64,000 nucleotides of DNA, from positions 1 through 64,000 of the forward strand of contig CASDSM010000028.1 of NCBI GenBank assembly GCA_949283375.1, read 5' to 3'. Within the stretch, counting starts at the first letter, position 1, and every line of letters starts with the position of its first letter. The position numbers and the translations under genes were made by a program. Positions 42,161 through 51,948 of this stretch are shown in pieces. The DNA comes from an uncultured Eubacteriales bacterium (GTDB taxonomy: Bacteria > Bacillota > Clostridia > Oscillospirales > Oscillospiraceae). The notes beneath the pieces are model-generated. The model was not told the DNA's origin. It ran no database searches and saw only the letters and a program-made list of their open reading frames with translations.

Positions 42161-43738
42161 ATGACAGAGCATTTCAGACAGCACTGGGAGAGGGACCCCT
42201 TTCTGATGATCGGCGGGGAGGTACACAACTCCAACTCCTCCACCGCCGCGGCGATGGAGCCGGTCTGGCGCAAGGCGGACGAGCTGTGCCTCAACACCAT
42301 CCTGACCCCCGTCGCCTGGGAGATGCTGGAGCCGGAGGAGGGGCGGTTTGACTTCTCCTGCGTGGATATGCTCCTCTCCGGGGCGCGGGCCCACGCGAAG
42401 CGGCTGGTCCTGCTCTGGTTCGGCGCGTGGAAGAACGCCCAGTGCAGCTACGCCCCCGCCTGGGTCAAGGGGGACACCGGCCGCTTTTGGCGCGCCGAGG
42501 TGCGCAAGGGGGAGAAAAAGACCGTCCTGGAGGACTTTCACGGGATGCCCTACACCACCCTCTCCTACCTCTGCGATGAGACGCGGCGGGCAGACGCCCG
42601 GGCCTTTGCTGCCCTGATGGCCCACCTGCGGGAAAGTGACGGAGCGGAGCGGACGGTGTACATGGTCCAGGTGGAAAATGAGACCGGCCTCCAGGGCGCG
42701 GCCCGGGAGCACTCCGACCGGGCGGACGCCGCCTTTGCCGCCCCCGTGGAGCCGGGGCTGATCGCCTTTCTCCGGGAGAACACGGCAGAAATGGCCCCCG
42801 ACCTGCGCGATGCCGTCCTCTCCGCCCCGGACGCCGGGAGCTGGTCAGAGGTCTTCGGCCCGGTGGCGGAGGAGGTGTTCAGCGCTTACCACATCGCCCG
42901 CCATGTGCAGGCGGTGGCGGAGGCGGGGCTGGCGGAGTACGACCTGCCGCTCGCCGTCAACTGCTGGCTGGACAAGGGGGAGGCCCCCGGCCAGTATCCC
43001 AGCGGCGGGCCGGTGGCCCGGATGATGGAGGTGTGGCAGTACGCCGCGCCCGCCATTGATGTCTACGCGCCGGATATCTACGTCCACGATTTCTGCGATG
43101 TCTGCGATGCATACGGCAAGCGGGGCAATCCCCTCTTCATCCCGGAGACCGCCACCCACAGCCACGCCGCCCCCCGCCTGGTCTACACCGTGGGACATTT
43201 TCACGCGGTGGGCTACTCCCCCTTTGGATTTGAGGACATGGGCGGGGCCTTCCACGACATGGCGGCCGTCCTGTTCGGGATGGACACCAGCGACCCGCTG
43301 CTCTCCACGGTGCAGGACGTGGGGGAATACGCCTGGTATGCCCGCACCCTGAGAACGCTCTCCCCTCTGCTGACAGAGCGCTACGGCACAGACCGGCTCC
43401 AGGCGGTCATCCACGAGCGGCCCCAAGAGACGGCCATGCGTTTTTCCCACTTTGGCTTCTGGGTCCGGATGGAGCACCCGCTCATCGGGCGAAAAGACGG
43501 CGTCTGCCTGGCGCTGGAGCTCGCGCCGGACGAGTTCTACCTCATCGCCTGCGGCTGCCTGGTGGAGCCCTTTTCCACCCGGGCGGAGAGGCCCCACACC
43601 GATCTCCTCTGTGTGGAGGAGGGCGCCTGTGAAAACGGCCGGTGGCGGACGGCCCGCCGTCTCAACGGCGACGAGACGGCCACCCTGCGCTTTCATACGC
43701 CCACATTGCTGCGCGTGAAGCTGCTGGCATATGGATGA
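42161..43738 (+). CDS. GH42/GH35-like beta-galactosidase with DUF5597 end
   Basis: A 525-residue protein behind AGGAGG. The TIM barrel begins LMIGGEVHNSNSSTAAAMEPVW and LNTILTPVAWEMLEPEEG, the hallmark of the DUF5597-containing beta-galactosidase group. Glu174 in VQVENETG is the likely acid/base and Glu329 in FIPETATH the nucleophile. The C-terminal 150 residues match DUF5597. Substrates of this group are terminal beta-galactosides. It is the last gene of the rightward glycosidase series; a strong bidirectional terminator follows. Confidence 0.85.
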   Translation: MTEHFRQHWERDPFLMIGGEVHNSNSSTAAAMEPVWRKADELCLNTILTPVAWEMLEPEEGRFDFSCVDMLLSGARAHAKRLVLLWFGAWKNAQCSYAPAWVKGDTGRFWRAEVRKGEKKTVLEDFHGMPYTTLSYLCDETRRADARAFAALMAHLRESDGAERTVYMVQVENETGLQGAAREHSDRADAAFAAPVEPGLIAFLRENTAEMAPDLRDAVLSAPDAGSWSEVFGPVAEEVFSAYHIARHVQAVAEAGLAEYDLPLAVNCWLDKGEAPGQYPSGGPVARMMEVWQYAAPAIDVYAPDIYVHDFCDVCDAYGKRGNPLFIPETATHSHAAPRLVYTVGHFHAVGYSPFGFEDMGGAFHDMAAVLFGMDTSDPLLSTVQDVGEYAWYARTLRTLSPLLTERYGTDRLQAVIHERPQETAMRFSHFGFWVRMEHPLIGRKDGVCLALELAPDEFYLIACGCLVEPFSTRAERPHTDLLCVEEGACENGRWRTARRLNGDETATLRFHTPTLLRVKLLAYG

Positions 43739-43784
43739 GGGCGGTGGACATTCCCCACCCCCTCCCCGGTCGCCGCACAAAGAA

Positions 43785-43819
43785 CCCCGCCTGCGGACTT
43801 CCATGAGCCGCAGGCGGGG
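43785..43819. terminator. bidirectional terminator between convergent glycosidase genes
   Basis: CCCCGCCTGCGG (43785-43796) pairs perfectly with CCGCAGGCGGGG (43808-43819) around an 11-base loop. AA in front and TTTGATGTTT behind allow use from both sides. Confidence 0.75.
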
Positions 43820-43883
43820 TTTGATGTTTGCCCGGTATCTCTGCGCGGTATCGTTTCTCCGCGCGCGGGGCCGTCCGGACCGG

Positions 43884-46838
43884 TCAGCCCTGCGCCAGCT
43901 CCTCCACCTGGATCAGGAACTTCAACTCATAGTCCTGCCGGGCGCTGTACTGGTACTCCGGCATAATGGCGGGGCCGCAGGCGCCGGTGCCGATGCCCTG
44001 CTGGAAGGCCTGGATGGTCACATAGGTGCCGGTGCGCAGCTCGTCCTTCCGGTGCTTCATTTTGGTCAGCGCCCGATCGGTGTAGGGCTTGATGGCCAGT
44101 TCAAAGGGCCGGTCCACCGCCCGGAACGTCACCTTCACCCCGCCGTCGGAGAGGCTGGCCCAGCGGGTGTCGCAGCGGTTGCCGCTCTCCTGGGGGCGGA
44201 GGTTGGGCTCGGTCATGTCCGCGACCGCGCAGGACACCCGGCCGATGGGGAACTGCTCCTTCATGTCGCAGTAGCTCTCCCCCTCGCGGCCCTCGTACTC
44301 CACCCGGTCAAAGTCCGCCTCCAGGCGGAAGGCCTTCCCGAACCGGGGCAGGATGCCGCCGCCGGAGACACAGTGGATGCGGCTGGTCACCAGGATGCCC
44401 TGTTTCGTGCCCTGATAGGTCTCCGTCACCCGGAAACTGGCCTTGCGGTTGGAGAGCTTGCGCACCACCTCACAGCCATGCGCGAGCGGCGTGACGGAGA
44501 GGACCTCCTCCCGCTGGTCGCAGTAGGGCTGCATCGTGTTGCGGAAGAAGGGGTCGGTGTCGTTGTCGGTGGCTGCCCGGTAGAGGAGGGTGGACTCCTC
44601 CGCGCCGGTGAGGACGCCGCCGCCGGGCAGCTTCAGGGTGAAGCGGCCGCCCGGCGCCTGGCAGTCCGGCGTCAGGGGGCAGGTCTCCGGCGCGCCGGGG
44701 ACCTGCTGGGAGAGGACCAGGGTCTCCTCCGAGACCACACGCCCGGTCCTGCTATCCACGCAGGTGACGCGCGCCTGCCGGTTTCCCGCGATCTCCCCTC
44801 CGACGGGGAGGGACACCGTCTCCCGGCTCAGGGGCCTCGCCGTGGGCCGGAGGGTGTGCTCGCTCCCGTCATTCCAGCGGAGGGTGAGCCGGTACCGCTC
44901 TCCCGGCATGAAGCCGGTGGTGTTGAACAGCTCGAACCGGTCCCCCTCCAGATGCCGGATGCGGATGGGGCGGTAGATGTGGCGGATGATCTGAGCCCCC
45001 GCGGACGGGGTCCGGTCGGGGTAGAAGAGGCCGTCCACGCAGAAGTTTCCGTCGTGGCTCCACTCCCCGTGGTCCCCGCCGTAGGTATAGCTCCCGTCCG
45101 GGTGCAGCACGGCGTGGTCCACCATCTCCCAGACGCAGCCGCCCATCAGGTTGTCATACTGATAGACCTGCTCCCAGTAGGCCTCGGTGTTGCCGGGGCC
45201 CACCCCCATCGCGTGGGCGTACTCGCACATGAAATAGGGCCGGTCGTTGAGCGGCTTCTGCTTGCGGCGGTGCTCTCCCACATCGTGGACCATCTGGACG
45301 GAGGGATACATCTCGCTGCCCACGTCATAGGCGATCCGCTTGCAGTGGACGGCGCTCTCATAGTGGACCGGCAGCGCGGAGCGCTCCTTCAGATAGCGGT
45401 ACATCGCGTCGGTGTTGCGGTAGCCCCCTGCCTCGTTGCCCAGGGACCACATGACGATGCAGGTGTTGGCGTGCAGTTTGTCGCGGTGATAGAGGCGGGC
45501 GATCCGGTCGAGATAGTGCCCCTCCCACTTTGGGTCATGGCTGATGGTGTTGTAGGTGGGCGGGAGCTGATGGGACCAGGTCCCGTGGGTCTCCAGGTCG
45601 TTCTCGTCCACAATGTAGAGCCCGTAGTGGTCCGCCAGCTCCAGCAGGAGGGGGTCGGGGGGATAGTGGCTGGTGCGGATCATGTCGATGTTGAACTGCT
45701 TGCACAGCAGCACGTCCCGCTCCAGCTCCTCCGGGGTCATGGTGTAGCCGTTCGTAGGAGAGGTGTCGTGGTGGTTCACCCCGTGGAATTTGACCAGCCG
45801 TCCGTTCAGGCAGAACTTATCCCCCCGGATCTCCACCGTCTTAAAGCCGATGGCCTCCTTCACGCAGCAGGTCTTCGTCTCATAGTAGAGTTGATAGAGC
45901 ACCGGCTCCTCCGCGTTCCACTCCCGCACCGGCAGATCGCGGAAGGTGACCGAGGCGGTCTTTCCCTGTGTCATGGCCGCCGCATGGCGCTCCACCCCGT
46001 GGCCGGAGAGGGTGAAGGAGACCTCCGTCTCCCCGTAGGTCTCCGCCGTCAGGGTGAGGGTATAGGCGTCCCCCTCCTTTTTGGTTTCGGCGTGGATGTC
46101 CCGGATGTCCTCCGGGCGGAAGGAGCGCAGCAGCACATCCCGGAAGATGCCGTTGTTGCGGAACATATCCTGGTCCTCCAGATAGGTGCCGTTGCACCAG
46201 CGGCGGACCACCGCCACCAGCTCGTTCTCCCCCGGGACGAGCAGGCCGGTGAGGTCAAACTCCGCCGTGTTGTGCGCGCCCTCGGAGTAGCCCGCAAACT
46301 GCCCGTTCACATAGAGGTCCAGACAGCTCGCCACCCCCAGGAAGGAGATCACATGCCCCAGCTCCGGGTCGTCCACGGTGAAAAGCCGGCGGTAGACCCC
46401 CACAAAGTTATACTCCTCCCCCGGGTCCTTGTAGCGCAGGGAGATGCCCTGGTCGCAGCCCATCCAGGAGAACACCTTGCCCACCTTCCCGGTGGTGGGG
46501 ATGACCGGAGGGCGGAAGGGGAACTGATAGCGGATATTGGTGTAAAAGGGCCGGTCATACCCCCGGAACTGCCAGCAGGCGGGGACGTCGATCCGGTCGA
46601 AGTCCACCCGGTCCGTGTCCAGCACGGCGGGCAGCTCCGATGGACGGGGATAGAACTTGAAGTCCCACATGCCGTTGAGGCAGCGCACCTTGGGGGAGGC
46701 ATAGCGCTTTTCGAGGAGAGAGGGGCGGTCCGCCTCCGGGCGGGAGGGATAGGGGATAAAATAGCTCCGGGGCGGCAGCTTGTTCACCTCAAACACGGAA
46801 AAGGTGTGGTAGTGGGAGGCGTTGATCTGGTATTGCAT
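43884..46838 (-). CDS. GH2 beta-galactosidase (LacZ type)
   Basis: A 984-residue protein from the ATG at 46838, with AGGAGGAG upstream. It has the five-domain LacZ build: jelly roll (LNGMWDFKFYP, DVPACWQFRGYDRPFYTN), immunoglobulin-like domains, TIM barrel and a C-terminal small-chain domain. Catalytic glutamates are Glu469 in WSLGNEAG (acid/base) and Glu539 in FMCEYAHAMG (nucleophile); MIRTSHYPPDP and GGCVWEMVDHA are also conserved. It is cytoplasmic, without a signal peptide. It is convergent with the rest of the locus and has its own promoter with a TGCTATAAT extended -10 (46893-46888). Confidence 0.95.
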   Translation of the reverse strand: MQYQINASHYHTFSVFEVNKLPPRSYFIPYPSRPEADRPSLLEKRYASPKVRCLNGMWDFKFYPRPSELPAVLDTDRVDFDRIDVPACWQFRGYDRPFYTNIRYQFPFRPPVIPTTGKVGKVFSWMGCDQGISLRYKDPGEEYNFVGVYRRLFTVDDPELGHVISFLGVASCLDLYVNGQFAGYSEGAHNTAEFDLTGLLVPGENELVAVVRRWCNGTYLEDQDMFRNNGIFRDVLLRSFRPEDIRDIHAETKKEGDAYTLTLTAETYGETEVSFTLSGHGVERHAAAMTQGKTASVTFRDLPVREWNAEEPVLYQLYYETKTCCVKEAIGFKTVEIRGDKFCLNGRLVKFHGVNHHDTSPTNGYTMTPEELERDVLLCKQFNIDMIRTSHYPPDPLLLELADHYGLYIVDENDLETHGTWSHQLPPTYNTISHDPKWEGHYLDRIARLYHRDKLHANTCIVMWSLGNEAGGYRNTDAMYRYLKERSALPVHYESAVHCKRIAYDVGSEMYPSVQMVHDVGEHRRKQKPLNDRPYFMCEYAHAMGVGPGNTEAYWEQVYQYDNLMGGCVWEMVDHAVLHPDGSYTYGGDHGEWSHDGNFCVDGLFYPDRTPSAGAQIIRHIYRPIRIRHLEGDRFELFNTTGFMPGERYRLTLRWNDGSEHTLRPTARPLSRETVSLPVGGEIAGNRQARVTCVDSRTGRVVSEETLVLSQQVPGAPETCPLTPDCQAPGGRFTLKLPGGGVLTGAEESTLLYRAATDNDTDPFFRNTMQPYCDQREEVLSVTPLAHGCEVVRKLSNRKASFRVTETYQGTKQGILVTSRIHCVSGGGILPRFGKAFRLEADFDRVEYEGREGESYCDMKEQFPIGRVSCAVADMTEPNLRPQESGNRCDTRWASLSDGGVKVTFRAVDRPFELAIKPYTDRALTKMKHRKDELRTGTYVTIQAFQQGIGTGACGPAIMPEYQYSARQDYELKFLIQVEELAQG

Positions 46839-46885
46839 GATATCTCCTCCTGTCAGGGATACAGCGCGGGCGGCAGAATGATATT

Positions 46886-46896
46886 TTATTATAGCA
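46886..46896 (-). promoter_or_regulatory. extended -10 promoter of the GH2 gene
   Basis: On the minus strand ATGCTATAAT ends at 46888. It is an extended -10, and no strong -35 lies 17 bases upstream, as is usual for this type. The rest of 46897-47019 has no gene. Confidence 0.5.
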
Positions 46897-47019
46897 TATG
46901 CACAAAGGCCAAAGTGCCTTCTTTTCGCGCGCGCGGCCCTTTTTTCCGTAAATGATACCGCATGCGCATCGGCCCGTGTGTGCAGCCGGAAACGGAACGC
47001 CGCCCGGCCTGCGGGCCGC

Positions 47020-47048
47020 TTGCCTGCCCTCCCGGTCCGTGCTATAAT
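47020..47048 (+). promoter_or_regulatory. promoter of the LytTR two-component operon
   Basis: TTGCCT (47020-47025) and TATAAT (47043-47048) are 17 bases apart, about 75 bases ahead of the response-regulator ATG. Confidence 0.6.
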
Positions 47049-47121
47049 TTGGTAAAATCATGCACATCGCGGGGGAATATGCCCTCATTTCAGCCCGCCG
47101 GAGGAGAGGAGAGGGATTCTT

Positions 47122-47826
47122 ATGATTCGGATCGCCATTCTGGAAGATGATCCTGCCGATCTGGCCGGGCTGGAGCGGTCTCTGCGCCGGTATGAGGCGG
47201 AGCATCAGGAGCGTTTCCGGGTGGACGCCTTCTCCCACCCCTCCGTCTTTCTGGAGCAGTTTTCCGCCCAGTACGATCTCATCTTTCTGGATATCGAGCT
47301 GCCCCTGATCAACGGGATGGAGGTGGCCCGTCAGATCCGCCAGCGGGACGCTGTTGTGACCCTGATCTTCGTCACCAATCTGGAGCAGTACGCCGTCGGA
47401 GGATATGCGGTGGACGCGATGGATTTTGTGGTCAAGCCCATCCATCCTTACCGCTTCTCCTCCATGCTCCGCAAGGCGCTGGGCCGGGTCAAGGGACAGC
47501 GGGAAAAAGAGATCATCGTCCAGTCCTCCGGGAATATGGTGCGCCTCCCCGTCTCCCAAATCTTTTATATCGAGATTCGGGACCATCTGCTCATCTATCA
47601 CACCGGGCAGGGGAATTATTCCGCCTGGGGCAAGCTCTCTGACCTGGAGGCCCGGCTGGCGGAGGACGGCTTTGCCCGGTGCAGTACCTCTCACCTGGTC
47701 AATCTGCGCCATGTGGTCTCCATCGTCGGCAACGACGTGGACGTGGCGGGGACGCGCCTGCCCATCAGCCAGCGGCGGCGGAAGGCGTTCTACAGCAGCG
47801 TGACCCGCTATCTCAGCCGGAGCTGA
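47122..47826 (+). CDS. LytTR-family response regulator
   Basis: A 234-residue protein behind GGAGGAGAGG. The receiver domain (residues 1-120) has the acidic pocket Glu8-Asp9-Asp10 and phosphate-accepting Asp57 in IFLDIELPL, plus the K-P motif VVKPIHPYR. The LytTR DNA-binding domain follows (IIVQSSGNMVRLPVSQIFYIE, then FARCSTSHLVNLRHV), which binds direct repeats upstream of target promoters. It is 13 bp ahead of a GHKL histidine kinase, as in AgrA/AgrC-type pairs. The position next to the glycosidase locus suggests, but does not show, control of it. Confidence 0.94.
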   Translation: MIRIAILEDDPADLAGLERSLRRYEAEHQERFRVDAFSHPSVFLEQFSAQYDLIFLDIELPLINGMEVARQIRQRDAVVTLIFVTNLEQYAVGGYAVDAMDFVVKPIHPYRFSSMLRKALGRVKGQREKEIIVQSSGNMVRLPVSQIFYIEIRDHLLIYHTGQGNYSAWGKLSDLEARLAEDGFARCSTSHLVNLRHVVSIVGNDVDVAGTRLPISQRRRKAFYSSVTRYLSRS

Positions 47827-47839
47827 AGGGGGGCCGCCT

Positions 47840-49174
47840 GTGATCTCCTCTGAACTGGTGCAAGCGCTTTTGAGCCACTTCAAATTTCTCGATATCTTCA
47901 TCGCCTTTCTCGCGGCGACCCTGCTCTTTGCCCATTCCTGCGAGCGGCGGCCCCGGTTCTGGCTGCGGGCGGCGGCCTTTCTCCTGCCCATCCGTGTCCT
48001 CTGTCTCCTGTTTGCCCATACCTGCGGCGGAAGCATCCTCCGGGAGGCAGTTTACTCCGGGTTTCTCCTCTCCCTCATGCTGGCAGGGCTCATGTGCTGC
48101 TACCGGGAGCGGCTGTGGAATATGCTCTTCTATTTCGGCTCCGGATTCATGACCTGGTACATGGCGGACCGGCTCTTCCTGGTCGCGGCCTCCCTCTGCC
48201 GGCTGGATGACAGGCTGAGGCCCTACTTTGTGGAGGGTACCATCCCTCACATCCTCCTCTATATTGGCAGTATGGGGGTGGTCTATGTCACGGTCTATTT
48301 CACCGTGGAGCGCCGGATGCGCCCATTCCGGGGCGGCGAGATCCCCATGCAGAATTCCCTCCTCCTCTTTGTGCTGGTGTGCATCCTGACGCCTATTTTT
48401 TATTTTGAAAGCCAGATCATCGCCGGTTACAACCTGTTTCTCTACAATTTGCTCAACGTGGGGGAGATCATCTTCTATCTCTCCATGCTCCTTCTCCAGG
48501 TACAGACCCTCATCGCCGCCCGGGAGCGCACCGAGCTGCACACCATCCAGACCCTCTGGGCGGAGGAACAGCGGCAATTCCGGCTGATGAAGGAGAACAT
48601 CGACGCCATCAATATCAAATGCCACGACCTCAAGCATCAGATCCGCCACCTCCGGGAGACCGGACAGGTGGAGGAGGCCTACTTGGACAGTCTGGAACAG
48701 TCCGTCTCCCTCTATAACAGCGCGATCCGCACCGGAAACGAGACGCTGGATGTGGTGCTGACCGATAAACGGCTCCACTGCGCGGCGCACGATATCCAGT
48801 TCACCTGCATGGCGGAGGGGGAGAAGCTGCGCTTTATGGAAGTGATGGACATCTATTCCCTCTTTGGCAATCTGCTGGACAACGCCATGGAGTACGAGAT
48901 CACCCTGCCCCGGGAGACCCGCTTCATCCATCTCACCGTCCGCAGCGCCAATCAGCTGCTGCTCATCCACGCGGAGAACCATTTTGAGGGCGCGCTGGAG
49001 TTCCGGGACGGGCTGCCTGTCACCACCAAGCAGGACAGGGACTGCCACGGCTACGGTATGCGGAGTATCCGCCGGATCGCGGAGAAATACGGCGGGGAGA
49101 TGGTGATCTCCACCGGGGACCAGCTGTTTGAGCTCGATATCGCCCTGCCCATTCCGGAGGCTCCGCCGGTGTGA
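47840..49174 (+). CDS. GHKL sensor histidine kinase (AgrC/LytS-like)
   Basis: A 444-residue protein from a GTG at 47840. The first 220 residues form about six membrane helices with no extracellular sensor domain of size, as in AgrC-type kinases that sense small ligands within the membrane. A coiled segment (RTELHTIQTLWAEEQRQFR) leads to the phospho-accepting His262 in KCHDLKHQIR. The ATP-binding GHKL domain shows LFGNLLDNAMEYE (N box) and HGYGMRSIRRIAEKYGGE (G box). It phosphorylates the adjacent LytTR regulator. No peptide pheromone gene is recognised beside it. Confidence 0.92.
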   Translation: MISSELVQALLSHFKFLDIFIAFLAATLLFAHSCERRPRFWLRAAAFLLPIRVLCLLFAHTCGGSILREAVYSGFLLSLMLAGLMCCYRERLWNMLFYFGSGFMTWYMADRLFLVAASLCRLDDRLRPYFVEGTIPHILLYIGSMGVVYVTVYFTVERRMRPFRGGEIPMQNSLLLFVLVCILTPIFYFESQIIAGYNLFLYNLLNVGEIIFYLSMLLLQVQTLIAARERTELHTIQTLWAEEQRQFRLMKENIDAINIKCHDLKHQIRHLRETGQVEEAYLDSLEQSVSLYNSAIRTGNETLDVVLTDKRLHCAAHDIQFTCMAEGEKLRFMEVMDIYSLFGNLLDNAMEYEITLPRETRFIHLTVRSANQLLLIHAENHFEGALEFRDGLPVTTKQDRDCHGYGMRSIRRIAEKYGGEMVISTGDQLFELDIALPIPEAPPV

Positions 49175-49201
49175 CAGCGCTGAGGCGGCAGAAAAAGGAA
49201 A

Positions 49202-49238
49202 GCCCGGGCCGGGGACCCAAAAGGTTCCCGGCCCGGGC
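49202..49238. terminator. bidirectional terminator, kinase / AGCS symporter
   Basis: A 16-bp stem (GCCCGGGCCGGGGACC with its near-perfect complement at 49223-49238) lies between the two convergent stop codons. AAAAAGG precedes it, giving a U-tract on the minus strand. Confidence 0.75.
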
Positions 49239-49262
49239 CATTGCTGTGCTGGATGCTGCGCC

Positions 49263-50654
49263 TCATCGCTGCCGCGACCGCTCGTAGTCCGCCAGCGACT
49301 GCAACGCCCTGGGGGCCAGCGGGTACAGGGCGACCATGTTGAACACCGTCATCAGGCCGACGCCCACATCGCCCAGGTCCCAGACGAACTGGTAGGAGGC
49401 GATGCCGCCGACAAAGAGCATCACCAGAGCCAGCACCTTGTAGAGCGTCTGCGAGGTCCAGTTGTCGCCAAAGAGATAGGCCACGTTGGACCGCGCGTAA
49501 AAGAGGATGCCGAGGAAGGTGGAAAAGCTGAACAGGAACAGCACGAGCGCGATGAAGACGATCCCGAATCCCCCGAAATGGTACGACATGGCGGCCTGGA
49601 GCAGGTCCATCCCCTCCAGCCCGGCGGTCAGCTCCTGCGGGGCGAGGAGCATGATCAGCGCCGAGCAGGTGCAGATCACATGGGTGTCGATGAACACGCC
49701 GAGGGACTGCAGCAGCCCCTCCTTGGCCGGGTGGTCGATGTCCGCGGCGGCGGCCGCGCAGGGGGCGGAGCCGGAGCCGGCCTCGTTGGAGAACAGGCCG
49801 CGCTTCGCGCCGTTCATGATCGCCGCGCCGATGCCGCCGCCCACGGCCTGCCGCAGGCCGAAGGCCTCGCCGAAGATGCGGGCGAAGACGTCCGGGAGCA
49901 GGCCGATGTTTTTGACGATGACAAAGACCGTGCAGAAGAAGTAGCAGGCGGCCATGACGGGCACCATGATGTCCAGCACCCTGACGGTGGCGTTCTTCCG
50001 CAGCACGATCACCGCCGCGACGGCGACCAGCACCACCGTGGTGTAGAGCGGGGGGATGTGGAAGGCGTTTTGAAAGGAGGAGGTGACGGAGTTGCTGATC
50101 ACCTGGCTGATGCCGCACCAGCAGAGCAGGCCGGAGGCGGCGAACAGGCAGGCGGGGATGGAGTACCGCCGCAGCTTGCCCTTGGAGGCGGTGAACAGGG
50201 CGTGGAGATAGTACGCCGGTCCGCCGCGGTAGCCGCCGTAGAGGGGGTCCCTCTCCTTGTAGAGCTGGGCGAGGGTCGCCTCAATAAAGGCGGTGGACGC
50301 GCCGAGCAGGGCGATGAGCCACATCCAGAACACCGCCCCCGCGCCGCCGGCGGAGATGGCCGCCACAACGCCCACCAGATTGCCCATCCCCACCCGGCAG
50401 GCGGTGGAGACGATGAGCGCCTGCAGGCCGGAGATGCCGCCGGAGTCCTCCGACTTGTTGTTCTCCAGCGTCACGCGCAGCATCTCCGGGAACAGCCGGA
50501 AGGGGAGAAACCGGGTGCGGATCGTAAAATACAGCCCGGTGGGCACCAGGATCAGGACCAGGAGGGGGATGCCCAGCGTGCTCCCGCCCGGCAGGGGGAG
50601 CTGGATCAGGTCCCCCCACAAAAAGGTATATACCGCGTTGATCAGTGCTATCAT
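49263..50654 (-). CDS. AGCS-family alanine/glycine:cation symporter
   Basis: A 463-residue membrane protein from the ATG at 50654, which has GAGAGG upstream. About ten to eleven helices are visible. Family signatures are the N-terminal LYFTIRTRFLPFRLF, STACRVGMGNLVGVVAAIS (the conserved G-x-G-N cation site), GGPAYYL, and RGLFSNEAGSGSAP near residue 290. It takes up alanine, glycine or similar small amino acids with sodium or protons. It ends an operon of dehydrogenase, aminotransferase and symporter and lies 37 bp behind the aminotransferase. Confidence 0.94.
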   Translation of the reverse strand: MIALINAVYTFLWGDLIQLPLPGGSTLGIPLLVLILVPTGLYFTIRTRFLPFRLFPEMLRVTLENNKSEDSGGISGLQALIVSTACRVGMGNLVGVVAAISAGGAGAVFWMWLIALLGASTAFIEATLAQLYKERDPLYGGYRGGPAYYLHALFTASKGKLRRYSIPACLFAASGLLCWCGISQVISNSVTSSFQNAFHIPPLYTTVVLVAVAAVIVLRKNATVRVLDIMVPVMAACYFFCTVFVIVKNIGLLPDVFARIFGEAFGLRQAVGGGIGAAIMNGAKRGLFSNEAGSGSAPCAAAAADIDHPAKEGLLQSLGVFIDTHVICTCSALIMLLAPQELTAGLEGMDLLQAAMSYHFGGFGIVFIALVLFLFSFSTFLGILFYARSNVAYLFGDNWTSQTLYKVLALVMLFVGGIASYQFVWDLGDVGVGLMTVFNMVALYPLAPRALQSLADYERSRQR

Positions 50655-50691
50655 CTCATGACCGTCCTCTCTCGATGGGGAAATGCAGCAT

Positions 50692-51884
50692 TCAGCCTCT
50701 CCGGTACTGCTCTGCCAGGCGGCGGAACACGCCGAGGGACCGCTCCACCCGCTCGGTGGGCACGCAGTAGGAGATGCGCACATGTCCGGGGCAGCCGAAG
50801 CCGCTGCCCGGCACGAGCAGGAGGTCCATCGCCTGGGCCGCCCTGGCAAAGGCCACGTCGTCCGCCTCCAGACTCCGCAGGAAGAGGTAGAAGGTGCCGC
50901 CCGGGGCGACGCAGTGGTAGCCCAGCGCCCGCAGGCCCCGGGTGAGGATGCGGGCGTTCTCCTCATAGACGGAGAGGTCGGATGTCAGCTCGCAGCAGGC
51001 CGCCGCCACCCGCTGGATCAGGCTGGGGGCGCAGACATAGCCCAGCTTGCGCCCCGCACCGGCCACGGCGGCATAGACCTCTCTCCCCCGCTCCACCGCG
51101 GCGGGGACATAGACATAGCCGATCCGCTCGCCGGGGAGGGAGAGGGACTTGGACCAGGAGTAGCAGACGATGGTATTCCGGTAGAAATGGGGGACCCAGG
51201 GGGCGGTTTTCCCGCCGAAGACGATCTCCCGGTAGGGCTCGTCACTGATGAGGTAGATGGGCGCGCCAAAGGTCCGGCTGCGCTCCTCCAGCAGGCCGCC
51301 CAGCCGGGCGAGCGTCTCCCCGTCATAGAGGGCGCCGGAGGGGTTGTTGGGGGAGTTGATGATGACCGCCCTCGTCCGCGCGGTCAGGAGGGGCGTGAGC
51401 GCGTCAAAGTCGATCTGGAAGGCCCCGGTGTCCGCCGGGCAGACCCGGACCACAGCGCCCGCCGCCCGGATAAAGACGGTGTACTCCGGGAAATAGGGGG
51501 CGATGAGCACCACCTCGTCCCCCGGCTCGCAGAGGGCGTGGAGGGAGCAGGTCAGGCTGGCGGCGGCCCCGCAGGTGAGATAGAGAGCTCCTCCCCCCGG
51601 CAGTCCGCCCCGAACCGGCGGGAGAGGGACGCGGCGAGGCGCTCGCGCACCTCCGGGTCGCCCGCGGCGCTGGTGTAGCCGTGGAGGAGGCAGGGGTCGG
51701 TCTCCCGGAGGAGGCGCGCGATCTCCTCCGCCACCTGCGGGGGCGGGGCGACGCTGGGGTTTCCGATGGAGAAGTCAAAGATATTCTCCCGGCCCACCAC
51801 TTTGGCCCGCTGATTTCCGTATTCAAACAGCTCCCGGATCACCGACCGGGCCTGGCCGAGGGCCAGGGATTCCTGATTGAGCAT
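50692..51884 (-). pseudogene. PLP-dependent aminotransferase (class I/II), frameshifted
   Basis: The N-terminus from the ATG at 51884 (MLNQESLALGQARSVIRELF, NIFDFSIGNPSVAPPP) continues to FGADCRGEEL, then leaves the frame at about 51582-51588. The other frame supplies LYLTCGAAASLTCSLHALCE and the rest: INSPNNPSGALY, YLISDEPYRE and the PLP lysine in CYSWSKSLSLPGER. Removing two bases of the CTCTCT run, or adding one, gives an intact enzyme of about 397 residues of fold type I, similar to Firmicutes aspartate/aromatic aminotransferases. Between a 2-hydroxyacid dehydrogenase and an amino-acid symporter, it would convert an imported amino acid to a 2-oxo acid. Confidence 0.85.
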
Positions 51885-51948
51885 CTTCGTTTCCTCCCTC
51901 TTATTCTGTCATGTGCTCTGCCGGGCAGGCTGTCCGCCGGCGACGGCG

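Noticed and set aside
43731-46955. 1074-codon plus-strand frame opposite GH2
   Set aside because: GH2 on the minus strand has both catalytic glutamates; the opposite frame has no motif and crosses a terminator.
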